Both the position numbers and the translations under genes were made by a program. A stretch of DNA of 64,000 nucleotides from Rhyacophila brunnea (lineage: Eukaryota > Arthropoda > Insecta > Trichoptera > Rhyacophilidae), in contig JAGYXB010001955.1 of NCBI GenBank assembly GCA_022495005.1, positions 1-64,000 of the forward strand. Direction: 5' to 3'. The notes under the pieces are model-generated. The model worked only from the letters and a program-made list of their open reading frames with translations. It was not told where the DNA came from and made no database searches. Each line of letters begins with the position of its first letter. Within the stretch, counting starts at the first letter, position 1. Of this stretch, positions 11,401 through 22,159 are shown piece by piece.

Positions 11401-14400
11401 TCTGAAAGACCAAGAAGGAGACTCAACTTCGAGTTTAGATATTTTTCTCCCATATTGTTCTCTTTTTGTTTTTACCCCCTTGTATCAGTGCTAAGGCGGT
11501 GTAACACATTAGTTCAGTCTCACCCATATGCACGTTCACTCCTTGCAATAGATCAATCAGAACTGACACGATTGCATCGTGTATGTCCACGCACCCATTA
11601 AGGCCAAACTGAAGCAGTTTCGCTTGTTCAGTTTTACCTTTCCATGTATGGGGGCCTTTAGAGCACGATGGAGAACCGTTGACGTTCTAACAAGAAAAAC
11701 ACGCCACATGTTCTCTCTTCCACTTAGGCCCTCCTCCCACGGCGCAACTGAAATCTGACGGAACTGATTGGTGATGGAACTCATAAACTGACCAATGTGA
11801 TGCTTCGCACACGGAGCTACTGAAATCCACATGAAATAATAATCACATAACCTCTGTCAAACTGGACCATCAACTGTTTTGTACAAAAACCAACAACACG
11901 CACGCTGCTGCGTTTACTCGAATACAATTAGGTTATTTCAATTTTGCTTATCTTCTACTTTTGACATCTTGGGTTGTTATAGTTTTTATAGCATGACACT
12001 TGTTACGGTGCTACCAATTTTGGTAAGAAAATATGATTTTTCACCGAATCTACTGATATTGGTACCACTGTTTTACGGTGACTGGAAACTTGAGAAACCA
12101 CGCGACTAGCATGTCGCGTCTCTTCGCAAGCGTTTTGAAACTGAGAGATTCCAGTCTCGCCGTCAGGAAGCCGCCATTGAAATACATTAGCTAGATACTG
12201 GTTGGAATTTTAGTTTCAGTTCTGTCGGATTTCAGTTGCTCCGTGGAAGAAGGGCCTTAGGCGTTCTAATAAGAATTATATATGTTTTTCTCACTGAACT
12301 TAAGTCATCAAAATTTGCCCCTTAAAGTTAGGTGCGTATCTTAGGGACTTACGCACAAGTATGGTTCTGTATCACGCTCTTAGAGCAGTGTTAAGTTTGC
12401 TACCAGTTTATCTCCAAATAGACTTGCAGCTATTTCAGTTATTAACCTTAGTGATCGTTTTTGGGCGCTTTTGTTTCATATATAAAGGCTGAGTCTATAG
12501 AGAAGGTTTTCATCAATGTCTTTATTATAAATCTTTTTTCCGCAGACAACAACTTTTCTTCAATAATTATTTGTTTTTATGACTACTAAGTACATGACTT
12601 TTTTCATTCCAGATATCGCCCATGGGAATTTTTCTGTGGAAACTGGTGTAGAAACAGTAACTCTGTCTGATGCAGGAGCCATAAGCGGAGACACAAAAGT
12701 GCATCCCGGTACACCCATTTCAACAGCAAAACACGAAAACTCTACTTACGCAGCTATCTTGATTGTCGTCCTAATATTTGTCATACTCTTCCTTTCTTTC
12801 ATCATATTCTTCATAGTAAATCGTTACAGGCATCGCAAATGTTTTGCAAGTCCTCTCACATCGAAGGCCGCCATTCCTGGAGTAGTATCCCAACACATTC
12901 CACTTGGTACATCGTGTGGTACGTCAGAAAAGAATACCTCAGCAATATCTTACCACATAAGTGACCTTGATGAGTATCACCATGACTCAAGATGTGGAGG
13001 AAACTCAAGTAACATGTCCACTTTGCCGGTTCCTCTAATTAAGAAATCAAAGAATGAATACATGATGGACGTTAAAATGGATGATTATCAAGAACCATAT
13101 CAGGCACTACGCTATGCTCCGTATTACAGCTACAGCTCTGTCGTGATGGAAATGAAAGATATGGTGACCAAGGATTCCAACAGTTGTCTTTCAGGTTAGT
13201 TAACTTTTCATCACCATTAACAAACAGTATTTTTCTTTATTTATTATTATTTTAATCTTTTTTTATTTAATTACTTTTCTTAATTTTGTTATAAGTACTT
13301 ATGGGATATATTAAAGTATTTCTATTGAAAAACTCCTTTTAAAATAATCTTGATTCATTTTTTACTGTTGCATTAATTTGATGTCCTAAAGAATTTGAAT
13401 TTACACACGCCTGTCAATTACTTACGTGATTATTCAGGGTCGGAACCGTTTCCTCTTGTCAAGCCTATCAGGCACCATTAGCAAGGGATACAAGACTAGT
13501 CAATGCGTTCCTCATAGACATAGATATTTTCAGTGACGTGCTGTGTATTTTGTTTTCGAAATTTAATTTTTCTCTACTTATAAAATTGCATGTTTTTTTT
13601 TATATTTTCTTCTCCTCTCTTGTGAGGGTAATATTTGTTATAATGTATATCTTATGTCGTGAACGTCTTGAATTTAGATTTGTTATGTCTACAATGTTTT
13701 GTTTTCTTGAATAAATAAATTAATTAATTTCAAAAATTTTCCTACATTAATTAATAAAATTATTCAATTCATACAAACACATTCAAGACAAATACATATA
13801 ACATGATTTTAAATTATATTTCCAGATGGTTCCAACTATGACTATGCCGTTCCAGAGGTCGGTGCAATACCTCTACTCCCACCAGCTCCTATTCTACCAA
13901 GCTCTCTTTCCACTGATCGAGACAGCCTGCATTCGGATAGATCCATTATGACATCTAAAAATGGAAAGAAGGTAAAAATATTAATTTTCTGAACGATAGA
14001 TCTTTCTAAAGATGAGGGTATAGCCCGAAACAGCTGTAATACTTTCATAAAGCACAGGCTAGACGCTCATGCTTTACCACAAGTTTACCTGCGCAAACCG
14101 GTTTGTACCGGGAAGCCTGTGTGTATGGACGGGAAAACTGAAGCTCGCGTAAACCAAAAAGTGCTGTAAAATAACTATACCGCGCAGGCAAGTCACTGCT
14201 GTCTAGCCGGCGTATAACTCATAACTTCGTTTATAGATAATATAAACAATACCAAAATTTTACTTTTCTACCAAAAACCATTTAAAAATAAACTAAATAG
14301 ATTATCATTTCCGTTATAGTGGATGTCTTGATGGTGATTATAGAATATACAACCCCAAAACAATAAAATTTCTGACAGTACCTCTTGATGTTTAGATTTA

Positions 14401-17400
14401 ATTTGGAGGATTATGTAGATAATATCAATTAACTTGAAAAAATTGGTACCTTTTAGAAATAACAGAGACAAATATAAAAATATCGGAAAACGGAAATTGC
14501 AACTTTTCAGTCTAAACGACAGGCAAAATTATCATATTTAAAATGCATGTGATTTTAATTAAATTTCAATTTATCATCATTTATTTATTAAGTATATTAA
14601 ACTAAATAAACTGATCATTATTTCCAGTCTCCAAGCCAATCCGAAGTCTTGGGCGCCTTAAAACGAAGGCTAGAACAAACATCTGTCACAGAATTCCCAC
14701 GGCATCGTTTGCGGATGTTATCGAAACTCTCTGAAGGAGCATTTGGCACGGTAATTATCTAAATAAGATTTAATTCAAATATACAATGTATTCAAAAAGC
14801 CTCTTTATACCACTTAAGCCTCAATTATATTGAGCTTTACGAGTTGTGTTATGAATTTATTGCGTGTCTCCTAGTGTAATCACTCAACAAGCTAACATGT
14901 TCGATGATTACACTGGGCGACTTTACAGGCAGATTATAAATTCGCCAATAAACAGCTCGTAAAGAAGCTCAATGTAATTGAGGCTTTATCAATTCTTAGT
15001 GTTTCCAGCACACGAATTGGAAAATTTACGAACCTGAGCGCTCGACAAGATAATGAAAATATTTACATAGTTATCAAATTTTATATTTTATAAAAATAAG
15101 TGTGTTAGATTTTCTATTATATGGTATATCTAGCTCAGACGATCAAAATATGTTTTCCATGAGATGGAGCGATAATTTTACCTATTTCACGAACCGAGAC
15201 GGCGCTCCGGTCATTTCAGTATTTATTCAGCATAATAGTATTTTTTTTAGTTATTTCTGTCTGAGAAAAACTTCAGAAACATAACCCATCTCAAAAAAAC
15301 CTTGGACCAAGTAGAATACGGATATCAAACACATTTCCGTTGCCTGGTGAAAACTCAAACGTAACGCTATCAACCCACGTGTACTTGTTGATAAGTCCTA
15401 ATTGCTAACCTACACCAATGGGTCTCAAAATGAAACCTTTGAAATGAAAGATAGAAATATCCATTCCAAAATAAAACTACTTTTTGCCCCGTCTTAATGA
15501 TCACATTATAATAATATATTCTCTAAATTGATTTTATGTCTACTGTAATGCTATCGTATGCTAAATTATCACCTATATATTATTTCCAGGTATATGTGGC
15601 TGAAGCAGATGGTATACCAGAATATGGATCAAACATCTGTTCAGACAAACGCCTTGTTGCTGTCAAATTTCTGCTTCAAGAGGCATCAGAAAAAGAAAAG
15701 TAAATAATTATTCATTGTTTTGTTGTGTAAAGATGTTATGTCTGTTTTTTTACAATTCTACGGTTAGTTCATTCATAAATTTGGATGTTATAAAATAATT
15801 TCATTGCCTAGTTATGGATTCAAATCAGGTAACAGAAAAATAATGGGAAGTGGGTTATCTCCTAGAAGTACTGTAAGAAGGTACAATTCTAGAGTGTAGA
15901 AAAACATGGGATAATTTAAACACGTGTTAGAGAATATGTGACTAACAACGTTTACATATTATTATGTATCCATAATACAGATTAAATTTTATCACTTAAA
16001 CGAAACGCGCATATAATATTGGTAATATTTGATGACATTCAGGGTGGTTTGTATTTCTTGCTTTTATGGCTTGCTTCTCATTGGGTCATAAACCAAAACT
16101 CTACAAACCAAATGTCTACAGCGACTGGCTTTTGTATTTTTACCACGTTTTTCTTAGCTCGTATTCTTGTTTGTCCGGTGGTTGTTTATCCAGTACAAAT
16201 CTTGCAATCGGTTTTTAACTAACTTCCCGACTAGCTAGACATTTGAAACTTTTAGAATATATCAGAACACGATGCCAATGCATTCTTTTAATACTTTTAA
16301 GCCATCTTTAAGTAGAATTGAATTCATTTTCAGTTAATTCTGTTTTGTATGAAAAATTATTTCGCAAGAAATCCGTAATCCAATCCACTATTATTGGTTG
16401 CTAAGTGGGTGGTCCTAGCAACTAAATTATTCATATATACGTGCGTTACTATGGAAATCAAAATGACATTTCAGTATTCTATATGTGTTTGTTGCAAAAT
16501 AGCAAAAAAATGATTTGTTGACAATTGCCTTATTTGTCCTAAATTATTAATACATAGAATTGTCAAGTTTATATGATTCAACAGAAAATTAAAAACGTGG
16601 TAGGTATATAAAAAGTTCTTTTTATCTTGTAATTATCTCCTATATATTATTATCCTAAGAGATTTTGGAAAACGCACCAACTTTTTTATTTGAATACCGT
16701 TTTGTTGATTATTAAAGGAATTCACTTCAATTTTTGGAGTCCCGAATCTACTTCCATTTGAATCCGGCACAATCTGATCAAACTCGACGCAATCACAGAT
16801 AATATCGTTTTTAAATAGCATTTTATATCCGTCACCATACATTTTCGCTACTTTACTGTTCATCTACCGCAAATTAATTATAATGTCGTTTAATACTTTC
16901 TATATAATCGATATTTCACAAATCTAAATTAATATTCCACAAAACTAATCAAATCTGTAAGTGGCACCTTGGCGTACTATTCGTTTTAACAAGAAATAAA
17001 TACATATTTCCTCACTAATTGCTATGAAAATATAATCTAAAACCACGTCACTGTTTTTTATCTGTCAAACTAATAGACTAATGATTGTCGTTTGTTTTCT
17101 TTCGCTTATTTAGTTGACGTGTCAGAATATTTTCAAATTTAGAATTTGCAGGAATAATCGAAAAAATGTGACATTTCTATTAGCATTCATTGTTTACGTT
17201 TATTACATAATAAATATAATATTTTTAATGTCTCTATAAACGAGCATAAAAAACAATAGTCAATCACTTTCAGAAATACGTTTCCTATAGATATATTTTT
17301 GCCCATATTTAATCCGAAAAATCCTGGCTGTCACAAATCACACAACAATGTAGGTAAGTCATTGGCTTGCCTCTTCACAATATTCGATGAGTTTATTTAA

Positions 17401-20400
17401 ATCTAATAATAAGGGCACATTTGTGTTCAACGATTATCATCATGATCAAAGATTAAAACTACACATAAAACTACGTTGATTAATCAAATTATCCTAAAAA
17501 AATATTGACGGAGCATCATTGCATGTATGCATTTTCATAGACAAAATACTTTTATTTTAGCTGTCATATTCAAAGACAACGTAGGTAGATAAATTAAAAA
17601 TGACGTTTACTATAGGTAATTAATACACAACGTTTTTATTATTTTATTAATAGTAATTATACAATGTTGAATTAAATGTTTTATTACACAATATAAGAAA
17701 AATCCATGCTTTATAGACAAATAAAAAAGTCAATTATGATCATTTCATTCCATAATCACACTATGAAGTACCTACATCATATTATCCATTATTTGCATTC
17801 ATGTGATTACTATATAGAAGAATGAATATGTGTCACTATGCTTAATAGGATTCCATGCTGGGTGAAGGTTATTCCAATAATCCTCTTGGTCATATGAATT
17901 GCTATATCTACCAAAATTGATGTACCTACCCATTTATATCCTCATTATCATCATGAACCAAGATCAATCCACTATTCGATGAAGCTGTCTCAGAACTAAT
18001 TCTATTCCTCTTTCATATATATAATGCTGCATTTGTCAAACATTTTTATATAATAATAATATATTCATTTCATCGTTATCATAATTAGACCGGATCAATA
18101 CACTGCTGGATTCTGGCCTCTCTAAGCTGATTCCACTATTTTTTGTTCTAAGAATTGAACTGAACCGAATTCGTGAAATTGCGTATTACATGAAATCGAC
18201 AAAATTTTGTCAAATTCATGAAAAATGCAAGCCCGTTGCCTTATTCATGAATTAGGCAAATTATCTGCCGAGTGCGTGAAATCGGCAGGGTATGGAATTC
18301 TTAAACTGTCAACATGACAGTAGAAAAAGTAAATTTAATACGGATGGTTGTATTAGTTATAATTGGACATAATATAATATTATTATTATTTGGTTAGGTT
18401 AGGTTTTGTAATTCTGAATTCAATTGAATGTCCATTTTAAGGTTACCTAACAACTGTCAACAAACTATCAAATTTAATCATACTATCACAAACAAACAAT
18501 CGACCATTACCTGATACCCAAGCACAAATCAAATCGCGAAAATACCTTTTAATAAAATTCTCCCGTTATCATATTATAGTTCTAGATTTTTTTGGGCATA
18601 GTAATTGGAAATGAACGTCATTGTAGTTATTGATTGGTATATTTTTATATATTCAATGGCATTTGACATCTGGTTTGTTTGATTAATTGCAAAAAACACC
18701 ACCGGAGCGCCACTATCTATATTGACCAATGCATGAGCATTTGACACATTTGGTTTAGTTGGAAAAAACACCACCGGAGCGCCACTATCTAATTTGCCCT
18801 ATGCATGAACTAGGCAGAAAAATTACTGCCGAATTCACGCACTCGACAGATATTTTGCCTATTTCATGAATAAGGCAATGGGTTTGCATTTTTCATGAAA
18901 TAGGCAAAATTTTGCCGATTTAATGTAGGTAATACGCAATTTCACACATATGGGGTAACATATACATACATATATCTACCTACATATTTATAATGCCATT
19001 ATCATAATCACTTTGGATCAATACACTGATAGACGAAGTCCTTTTCAACCCAATTACTTCCTCTCAGATCTATGAGTTTCTTCTTTTATCAACATTTGTT
19101 TCGATATGAACGTCCCGCACCGGGAAACATTATGTAAAATGTTAATTCAAAATCTGATTTTTTAAATATTATTCTATAGCTGCAAGCATTTTTTTATACA
19201 ATGAAACAAAATCATGTAATAGTTCAAATTAATTTTTTATATGGCTAATCTTCTTCTATTACCTCAAGGGGATACGCGTTTAATATGAACGTTATATTAT
19301 TGAATCGCAATCAAATTGCCTGCTATTCTGCTAGGTCTAGCAGCCTGGGATGGTGAATCCAGAATAGACTCTGCATTATGACGCCAAATTTATATCGAAA
19401 GTAACGACTTGCAAATTGTAAAAGTGAAAAATCAGCGAAATGTCAAACGGCGCCGTCTCTGCATACTTCACAATTTTATTAAAATCCAATACCATACATT
19501 AGGACGCCAAACTGTCTGCAAGACCTAGCGAGACAGACTGGCAAGAGCCAGCTGGTTCAGCTACTTATCTTATTAATCTTTTCTGTGGTTCAAACAAAAG
19601 AGGGTATTAGAGATATATTTTATTATAGATTGAAAACTTATCTATAGTAAAAAGCTGGTTCACACTTCTATATATTATTAATATTAATTTAGTATTAATT
19701 GAAAAATGGTTACATGTAAATTGTACGTAAAACATTTCACCATGGCACAGTTCGCCGTGAGCTTTCTTATCTGAAAGAGATGAATGTATTACCATACGGT
19801 CTCCAATTTTATTAGATTCAATATGAACATTAATTCAATTTTCATAGCTGATTTTTGCAAAATTCATGAATTCAAGAATGAAAACCTAACCTAACCTAAC
19901 AAACAATCCAGTATATCAGCTATTTTCAAAATTTGTTTGCTGCTGGCTTTCTGTAGTGTAAGTAAACCGACAAGAGCCGTGTTTTATTTAGACATGAATT
20001 TTATGTCATTACAATACAACCCAAAAAGGTTGGACGTTCTTTGATATATGGCCATATATTTCCGATACAACATTTCACTACATGCGTAAAAATTTCCGGA
20101 CACGGCTGTAGACTTAAACAAAAAAATTATAAAACATAATTCTAAGCAAATTTTATTGAACTATTAGGAAATACTCTTCATAAATTAATTCCTGTAAATA
20201 TGTGGTGTCAGAACCAGATAAAGTAAAAAGTGCCAGGTAAACTAACAATACGGATTGCTCTATTTTTCACAGGGAGGACTTCAGGAGAGACGTTCGCATC
20301 CTCGCCGCACTGGAAGACAACCATATTGCCCGTGTGCTAGGTGCCTGCCGTCGAGATGAACCACATGCTGTCATCTTAGAGTATCTGGAGCATGGGGACC

Positions 20401-22159
20401 TGAACCAATACCTAAGGTCTCATCCGGCGCCTTCGCTCCCTTGCTTACTTCATCTCGCCACTCAGATCGCTGCCGGAATGAAATATCTTGAATCTCTCAA
20501 TTTTGTCCACCGGGATCTCGCCACGAGGTAAACATTTAAATATTAAACTAAACAATCTTTCCTGGGAAGGTTAAGCCTCAGCAGATTTTCATTTGGAACG
20601 GTTATGAATAAAATTAGTAATATATCGCCTGTTTGAATTTACATTGGTGCAGTGGCATAGCAACTCTTACATCCCGGATTTCAATCTGGCATCTCGAAAA
20701 ACCGCTGCGGTTTTATCCAGAAAAAGAACCAATAGTTTAAGCGAACAATGATTCTGAGATAACCTTCACTTTTTCGATGATAGTCTAGTTTTTCAAGGAT
20801 AAAGAAGGATTTGTTGAATAGTGACAATATGTCAATATTGCGCGAAGGTCAGGGCTCGAAATGGACCGGAGCGCACCGGAGCGCCATTCCGGTTAGTGGA
20901 ATCTGTAAAGTTATCGCTCCGTCTTGTGGTTAAAATATTTTTACCGTCTGAGCTAGATATGCCATATAACAAAAAATCTAGCACATTTATGTTTATAAAA
21001 TACCCATAAAATTTGATTACCTTGTAGTATAACTCCCTTATAAATTATTTACATATACAAATAAATCAGGTTTATTGGTGAGAATTGTGAAACGCTTCCT
21101 TTCCGCTGACAATAGTTTGCAGTTGTGATTCAACTTTACTAATACCGATTATCAATAGCGATTTAACATACATACTCAACAGTCAAATTGGATCTATAAA
21201 CAGATTTAGCATATTCAATTTTTGAAAATGTATTTCCTCACAAATAATAGTGCAAAATACATAAAATAATCATCGACCAAAGTGATGTAACTTTTCAAAC
21301 TCTGTCAGTGAAAAGTGTCTATTAAAATCCTACAATGGAAACAATTTTCCATTATATTATAATCTTTATATAAGTACTTAACTAACTATTTTTTTTTTAA
21401 TTAATGACAGTCAAAAATCTGTTAATGTAGCCTTATGCCGGGTCCACATTGGCAACATGTCGCCAGCAACCTCGTTAAATTTTACGATAAGTATGATAAT
21501 TATCGTAAATTTTATCGAGGTTGTCGCGCGACATGTTGCCAGTGTGGACCCGGCATTAGGATCAAAAAGTTAGGAGTCCCCTGTTAGAGCATTTGGTAAG
21601 CACTGTGTAAAAACTAGCACATCTTGTACCTCTGTTATGCCATTACCCCGCAGTGCATAGATCTTTCTTGGAACATCATAATCAACATTACTCACATTGC
21701 ATTTAAATTTGTTTTTACAGGAATTGTCTTATTGGCAAGGCTTACCAAGTGAAAATATCTGATTTCGGCACCGACAATGAACTATACATCGCAGACTACT
21801 ACAAGATAGACGGCAACCTTCCTTTACCAATAAGATGGATGGCCTGGGAATCGGTCTTCTTGGGCAGGTACACAACAAAGAGTGACGTGTGGTCTTTTGC
21901 GGTGACATTGGATGAGATTCTCACCACGTGTAAACGCTTTCCGTACGAGAAACTAAGCGATCCCCAAGTACTCGAAAATCTGGACAGTCTCAGAAGAGAT
22001 GACGGAAGATTCAGGCCGCTGGCACGCATCCCCTCATGCCCGAGAGACATTTATGATTTGATGCGTGAGTGTTGGAGAACGGATGAACAAGAACGTCCAG
22101 CATTCTCTGAAATACATCTTTTCTTACAAAGAAAGAATTTAGGTTATGTACCGGCGTGA
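8273..22159 (+). CDS. Ddr: discoidin domain receptor tyrosine kinase (3' nine exons)
   Basis: Collagen-sensing receptor tyrosine kinases of this family sit in the plasma membrane. Nine exons (8273-8420, 8877-9190, 9887-10094, 12613-13194, 13826-13971, 14628-14750, 15590-15699, 20273-20527, 21721-22159) join in phase to 2,325 nt, giving 774 residues and a TGA stop. In order: end of the discoidin domain (VCMRVEIYGC), DS-like domain (about residues 50-222), transmembrane helix (about 270-293), long juxtamembrane region with NYDYAVPE, and kinase domain from about 489 to the end. Catalytic K533 (VAVK), H623-R624-D625 and D643-F-G are present. Oddities are S501 in place of the first P-loop glycine and D550 in place of the alpha-C glutamate. 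The N-terminal signal peptide and start of the discoidin domain are missing and probably lie upstream of the window. The introns carry several short transposons. Family assignment is firm; the gene is 5'-incomplete. Confidence 0.95.
8877..9190 (+). CDS. Ddr: Ddr exon: start of the DS-like domain
   Basis: Acceptor TTCCAG, donor CAG|GTTAGA. The codon split with the previous exon gives Asp of the DGVVSYSMPQGD motif that follows the discoidin domain in DDR proteins. ELFDSTYDG, GLGLLTDG and GWVGWRND follow, all typical of the family. It ends in phase 0. Confidence 0.95.
9887..10094 (+). CDS. Ddr: Ddr exon: second half of the DS-like domain
   Basis: Acceptor TTACAG, donor G|GTTAGT. It encodes VFAEGKVMFSIGGEVF and later RIGRFVKLQFTFAARWIMI then GEIIFDS, matching the conserved end of the DDR ectodomain core. 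It ends after one base of a codon. Confidence 0.94.
10261..10580. mobile_element. long-palindrome MITE in a Ddr intron
   Basis: The left end, GTGGGTCTATTCTATACTTA, is repeated exactly in inverted form at the right end. The two arms, about 145 bases each, pair almost throughout, including GACCGCTAAAGTGATAAAG and the ACAATAAG blocks. Only the centre (AGCAGCAAGAGAGGCGCTGT) is loop-like. No transposase code is present. No clear target-site duplication was found, so the superfamily is open. Confidence 0.85.
10581..11722. other. Ddr intron, nothing recognised
   Basis: Unique-looking sequence within the 10,095-12,612 intron. Overlapping short open frames at 10,964-11,180 on both strands have no recognisable motif. 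Confidence 0.4.
11723..12261. mobile_element. inverted-repeat element in a Ddr intron
   Basis: The arms at 11,723-11,770 and 12,213-12,261 are inverted copies, sharing CAACTGAAATC/GATTTCAGTTG, GGAACTGA/TCAGTTC and TAGGCCCT/AGGGCCTTA. A further ACTGAAATCC copy lies at about 11,820. The interior has no transposase-like frame. Similar words (GACGTTCTAACAAGAA and GGCGTTCTAATAAGAA) flank the two arms directly, which may mark a larger unit. Confidence 0.65.
12613..13194 (+). CDS. Ddr: Ddr exon: stalk, transmembrane helix, juxtamembrane region
   Basis: Acceptor ATTCCAG, donor CAG|GTTAGT. It begins DIAHGNFSVETG, then a Ser/Thr-rich stalk with an N-glycosylation sequon (NST), then the hydrophobic segment AAILIVVLIFVILFLSFIIF (about residues 270-293) followed by basic RYRHRK as a stop-transfer signal. 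The cytoplasmic part is rich in Ser and Tyr (YHISDLDEYHHD, DDYQEPYQ) and may hold phosphotyrosine docking sites, by inference. Confidence 0.93.
13826..13971 (+). CDS. Ddr: Ddr exon: juxtamembrane region
   Basis: Acceptor TTCCAG, donor AAG|GTAAAA. It encodes DGSNYDYAVPEVG, a Pro-rich stretch (IPLLPPAPILP) and a Ser/Asp-rich end. The NYDYAVPE tyrosine cluster lies where DDR proteins carry juxtamembrane phosphotyrosines. It ends in phase 0. Confidence 0.9.
14628..14750 (+). CDS. Ddr: Ddr exon: start of the kinase domain, P-loop
   Basis: Acceptor TTCCAG, donor ACG|GTAATT, 41 whole codons. It ends FPRHRLRMLSKLSEGAFGT, the beginning of the kinase N-lobe. The P-loop is S-E-G-A-F-G rather than the usual G-x-G-x-F-G, so the first glycine is serine. 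Confidence 0.92.
14817..14985. mobile_element. MITE with TTA duplication, PIF/Harbinger-like
   Basis: The terminal inverted repeats are AGCCTCAATTATATTGAGCT and, on the other strand, AGCCTCAATTACATTGAGCT. The homology continues to a CTTTACGAG/CTCGTAAAG pair. TTA flanks both sides (14,814-14,816 and 14,986-14,988). A 3-bp TTA duplication with palindromic ends fits PIF/Harbinger-type MITEs. It lies 67 bp after the P-loop exon of Ddr. Confidence 0.8.
15006..15221 (-). mobile_element. truncated copy of the 56,000 hAT MITE, in a Ddr intron
   Basis: On the plus strand it starts CAGCACACGAATTGGAAAAT and follows the reverse complement of 56,000-56,235: GAGCGCTCGACAA, AGTTATCAAATTTTAT, GTGTGTTAGATTTT, TTTCACGAACCG and GGCGCTCCGGT. 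The last terminal repeat is missing. Confidence 0.8.
15590..15699 (+). CDS. Ddr: Ddr exon: kinase N-lobe with catalytic lysine
   Basis: Acceptor TTTCCAG, donor AA|GTAAAT. It encodes VYVAEADG, then RLVAVKFLLQEASEKE; K533 of VAVK is the ATP-binding lysine. It ends after two bases of a codon that the next exon completes to Lys. Confidence 0.93.
16095..16335 (-). repeat. inverted copy of the 4.3-4.5 kb repeat
   Basis: Read on the minus strand it follows 4290-4480: GAATTCAATTCTACTTAAAG, AAAAGAATGCATTG, CGTGTTCTGATATATT, CTAGCTAGTCGGGAAGTTAG, then GACAAACAAGAATA and ACGTGGTAAAA. Confidence 0.7.
18172..18948. mobile_element. long terminal-inverted-repeat element in a Ddr intron
   Basis: The left arm (18,172-18,295) and right arm (about 18,800-18,948) are inverted copies, beginning GTGAAATTGCGTATTAC and including ATGAAAAATGCAA, TTGCCTTATTCATGAA, CGAGTGCGTGAA and CGGCAG. 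Modules such as GCCTTATTCATGAAWTAGGC are themselves palindromic. The 500-bp middle has no recognised transposase. No duplication was identified at the ends. Confidence 0.75.
18691..18791 (+). repeat. two direct copies of a 29-bp word, 72 bp apart
   Basis: The word containing CACCACCGGAGCGCCACTAT is identical at 18,691-18,719 and 18,763-18,791. The spacers are also related (TTTGACA..GGTTT), so the unit is a degenerate 72-bp tandem pair inside the inverted-repeat element. Confidence 0.8.
19735..20110 (+). repeat. direct copy of the 3.8-4.3 kb repeat
   Basis: Shares with 3839-4260 the block GTGAGCT..CTTAT..GAAAGAGAT, then CAA..TTTATTAGATTC, TTTATTTAGACATGAATTT and ATTTCCGATAC. It ends about 160 bp before a Ddr exon. 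Confidence 0.55.
20273..20527 (+). CDS. Ddr: Ddr exon: alpha-C to catalytic loop
   Basis: Acceptor TTCACAG, donor AG|GTAAAC. It encodes EDFRRDVRIL, then VILEYLEHGDLNQYLR, then FVHRDLATR. The hinge-region EYLEHGDLNQ is a DDR signature. The residue aligned with the salt-bridge glutamate of helix C is D550. H623-R624-D625 are intact. Confidence 0.95.
20850..21020 (+). mobile_element. truncated copy of the 56,000 hAT MITE, in a Ddr intron
   Basis: Starts CAGGGCTCGAAATGGACCG exactly like the intact copy at 56,000 and follows it through CACCGGAGCGCCATTCCGGT, TATCGCTCCGTCT, CCGTCTGAG and ATAAAATTTGAT. The right terminal repeat is missing. Confidence 0.8.
21436..21555. mobile_element. 120-bp MITE with TTA duplication in a Ddr intron
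   Basis: Near-perfect palindrome: the left end TGCCGGGTCCACATTGGCAA pairs with TTGCCAGTGTGGACCCGGCA at the right. ACATGTCGC and CAACCTCG follow inwards, and the centre is TACGATAA..TTATCGTA. TTA flanks both ends (21,433-21,435 and 21,556-21,558). Size and duplication fit a PIF/Harbinger-type MITE; the class is inferred. Confidence 0.85.
21721..22159 (+). CDS. Ddr: Ddr terminal exon: activation loop to C-terminus
   Basis: Acceptor TTTTACAG. It encodes NCLIGKAYQVKISDFG, ADYYKIDGNLPLPIRWMAWE and TKSDVWSFAVTLDEILT, and ends NLGYVPA before TGA. DFG is intact, the DYY activation-loop tyrosines are kept, and PIRWMAWE is the family substrate-site motif. In most relatives the last motif reads WxFGVTLWEIL; here it has Ala and Asp at the Gly and Trp positions. 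The kinase C-lobe ends a few residues before the stop, as usual in DDR proteins. Confidence 0.95.

Larger units (their letters stand above)
15700..20272 (+). other. Ddr: large Ddr intron with several repeats
   Basis: This 4.6-kb intron splits the kinase N-lobe. It holds the repeat copies at 16,095-16,335, 18,172-18,948 and 19,735-20,110. Between them the sequence is AT-rich with nothing recognised. About 18,060-18,160 and 18,990-19,090 share GGATCAATACACTG and similar words, an old dispersed repeat. Confidence 0.7.

Noticed and set aside
14055..14215. Possible MITE with GGCTAGAC and GTCTAGCC near its ends
   Set aside because: Only eight bases match exactly as inverted repeat, the surrounding similarity is weak and no duplication is visible.
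16633..16863. A 76-codon minus-strand frame inside the large Ddr intron with a protein-like composition (MNSKVAKMYGDGYKML...)
   Set aside because: No known motif, no convincing splice sites on both sides and no repeat partner; kept out of the features for lack of support.
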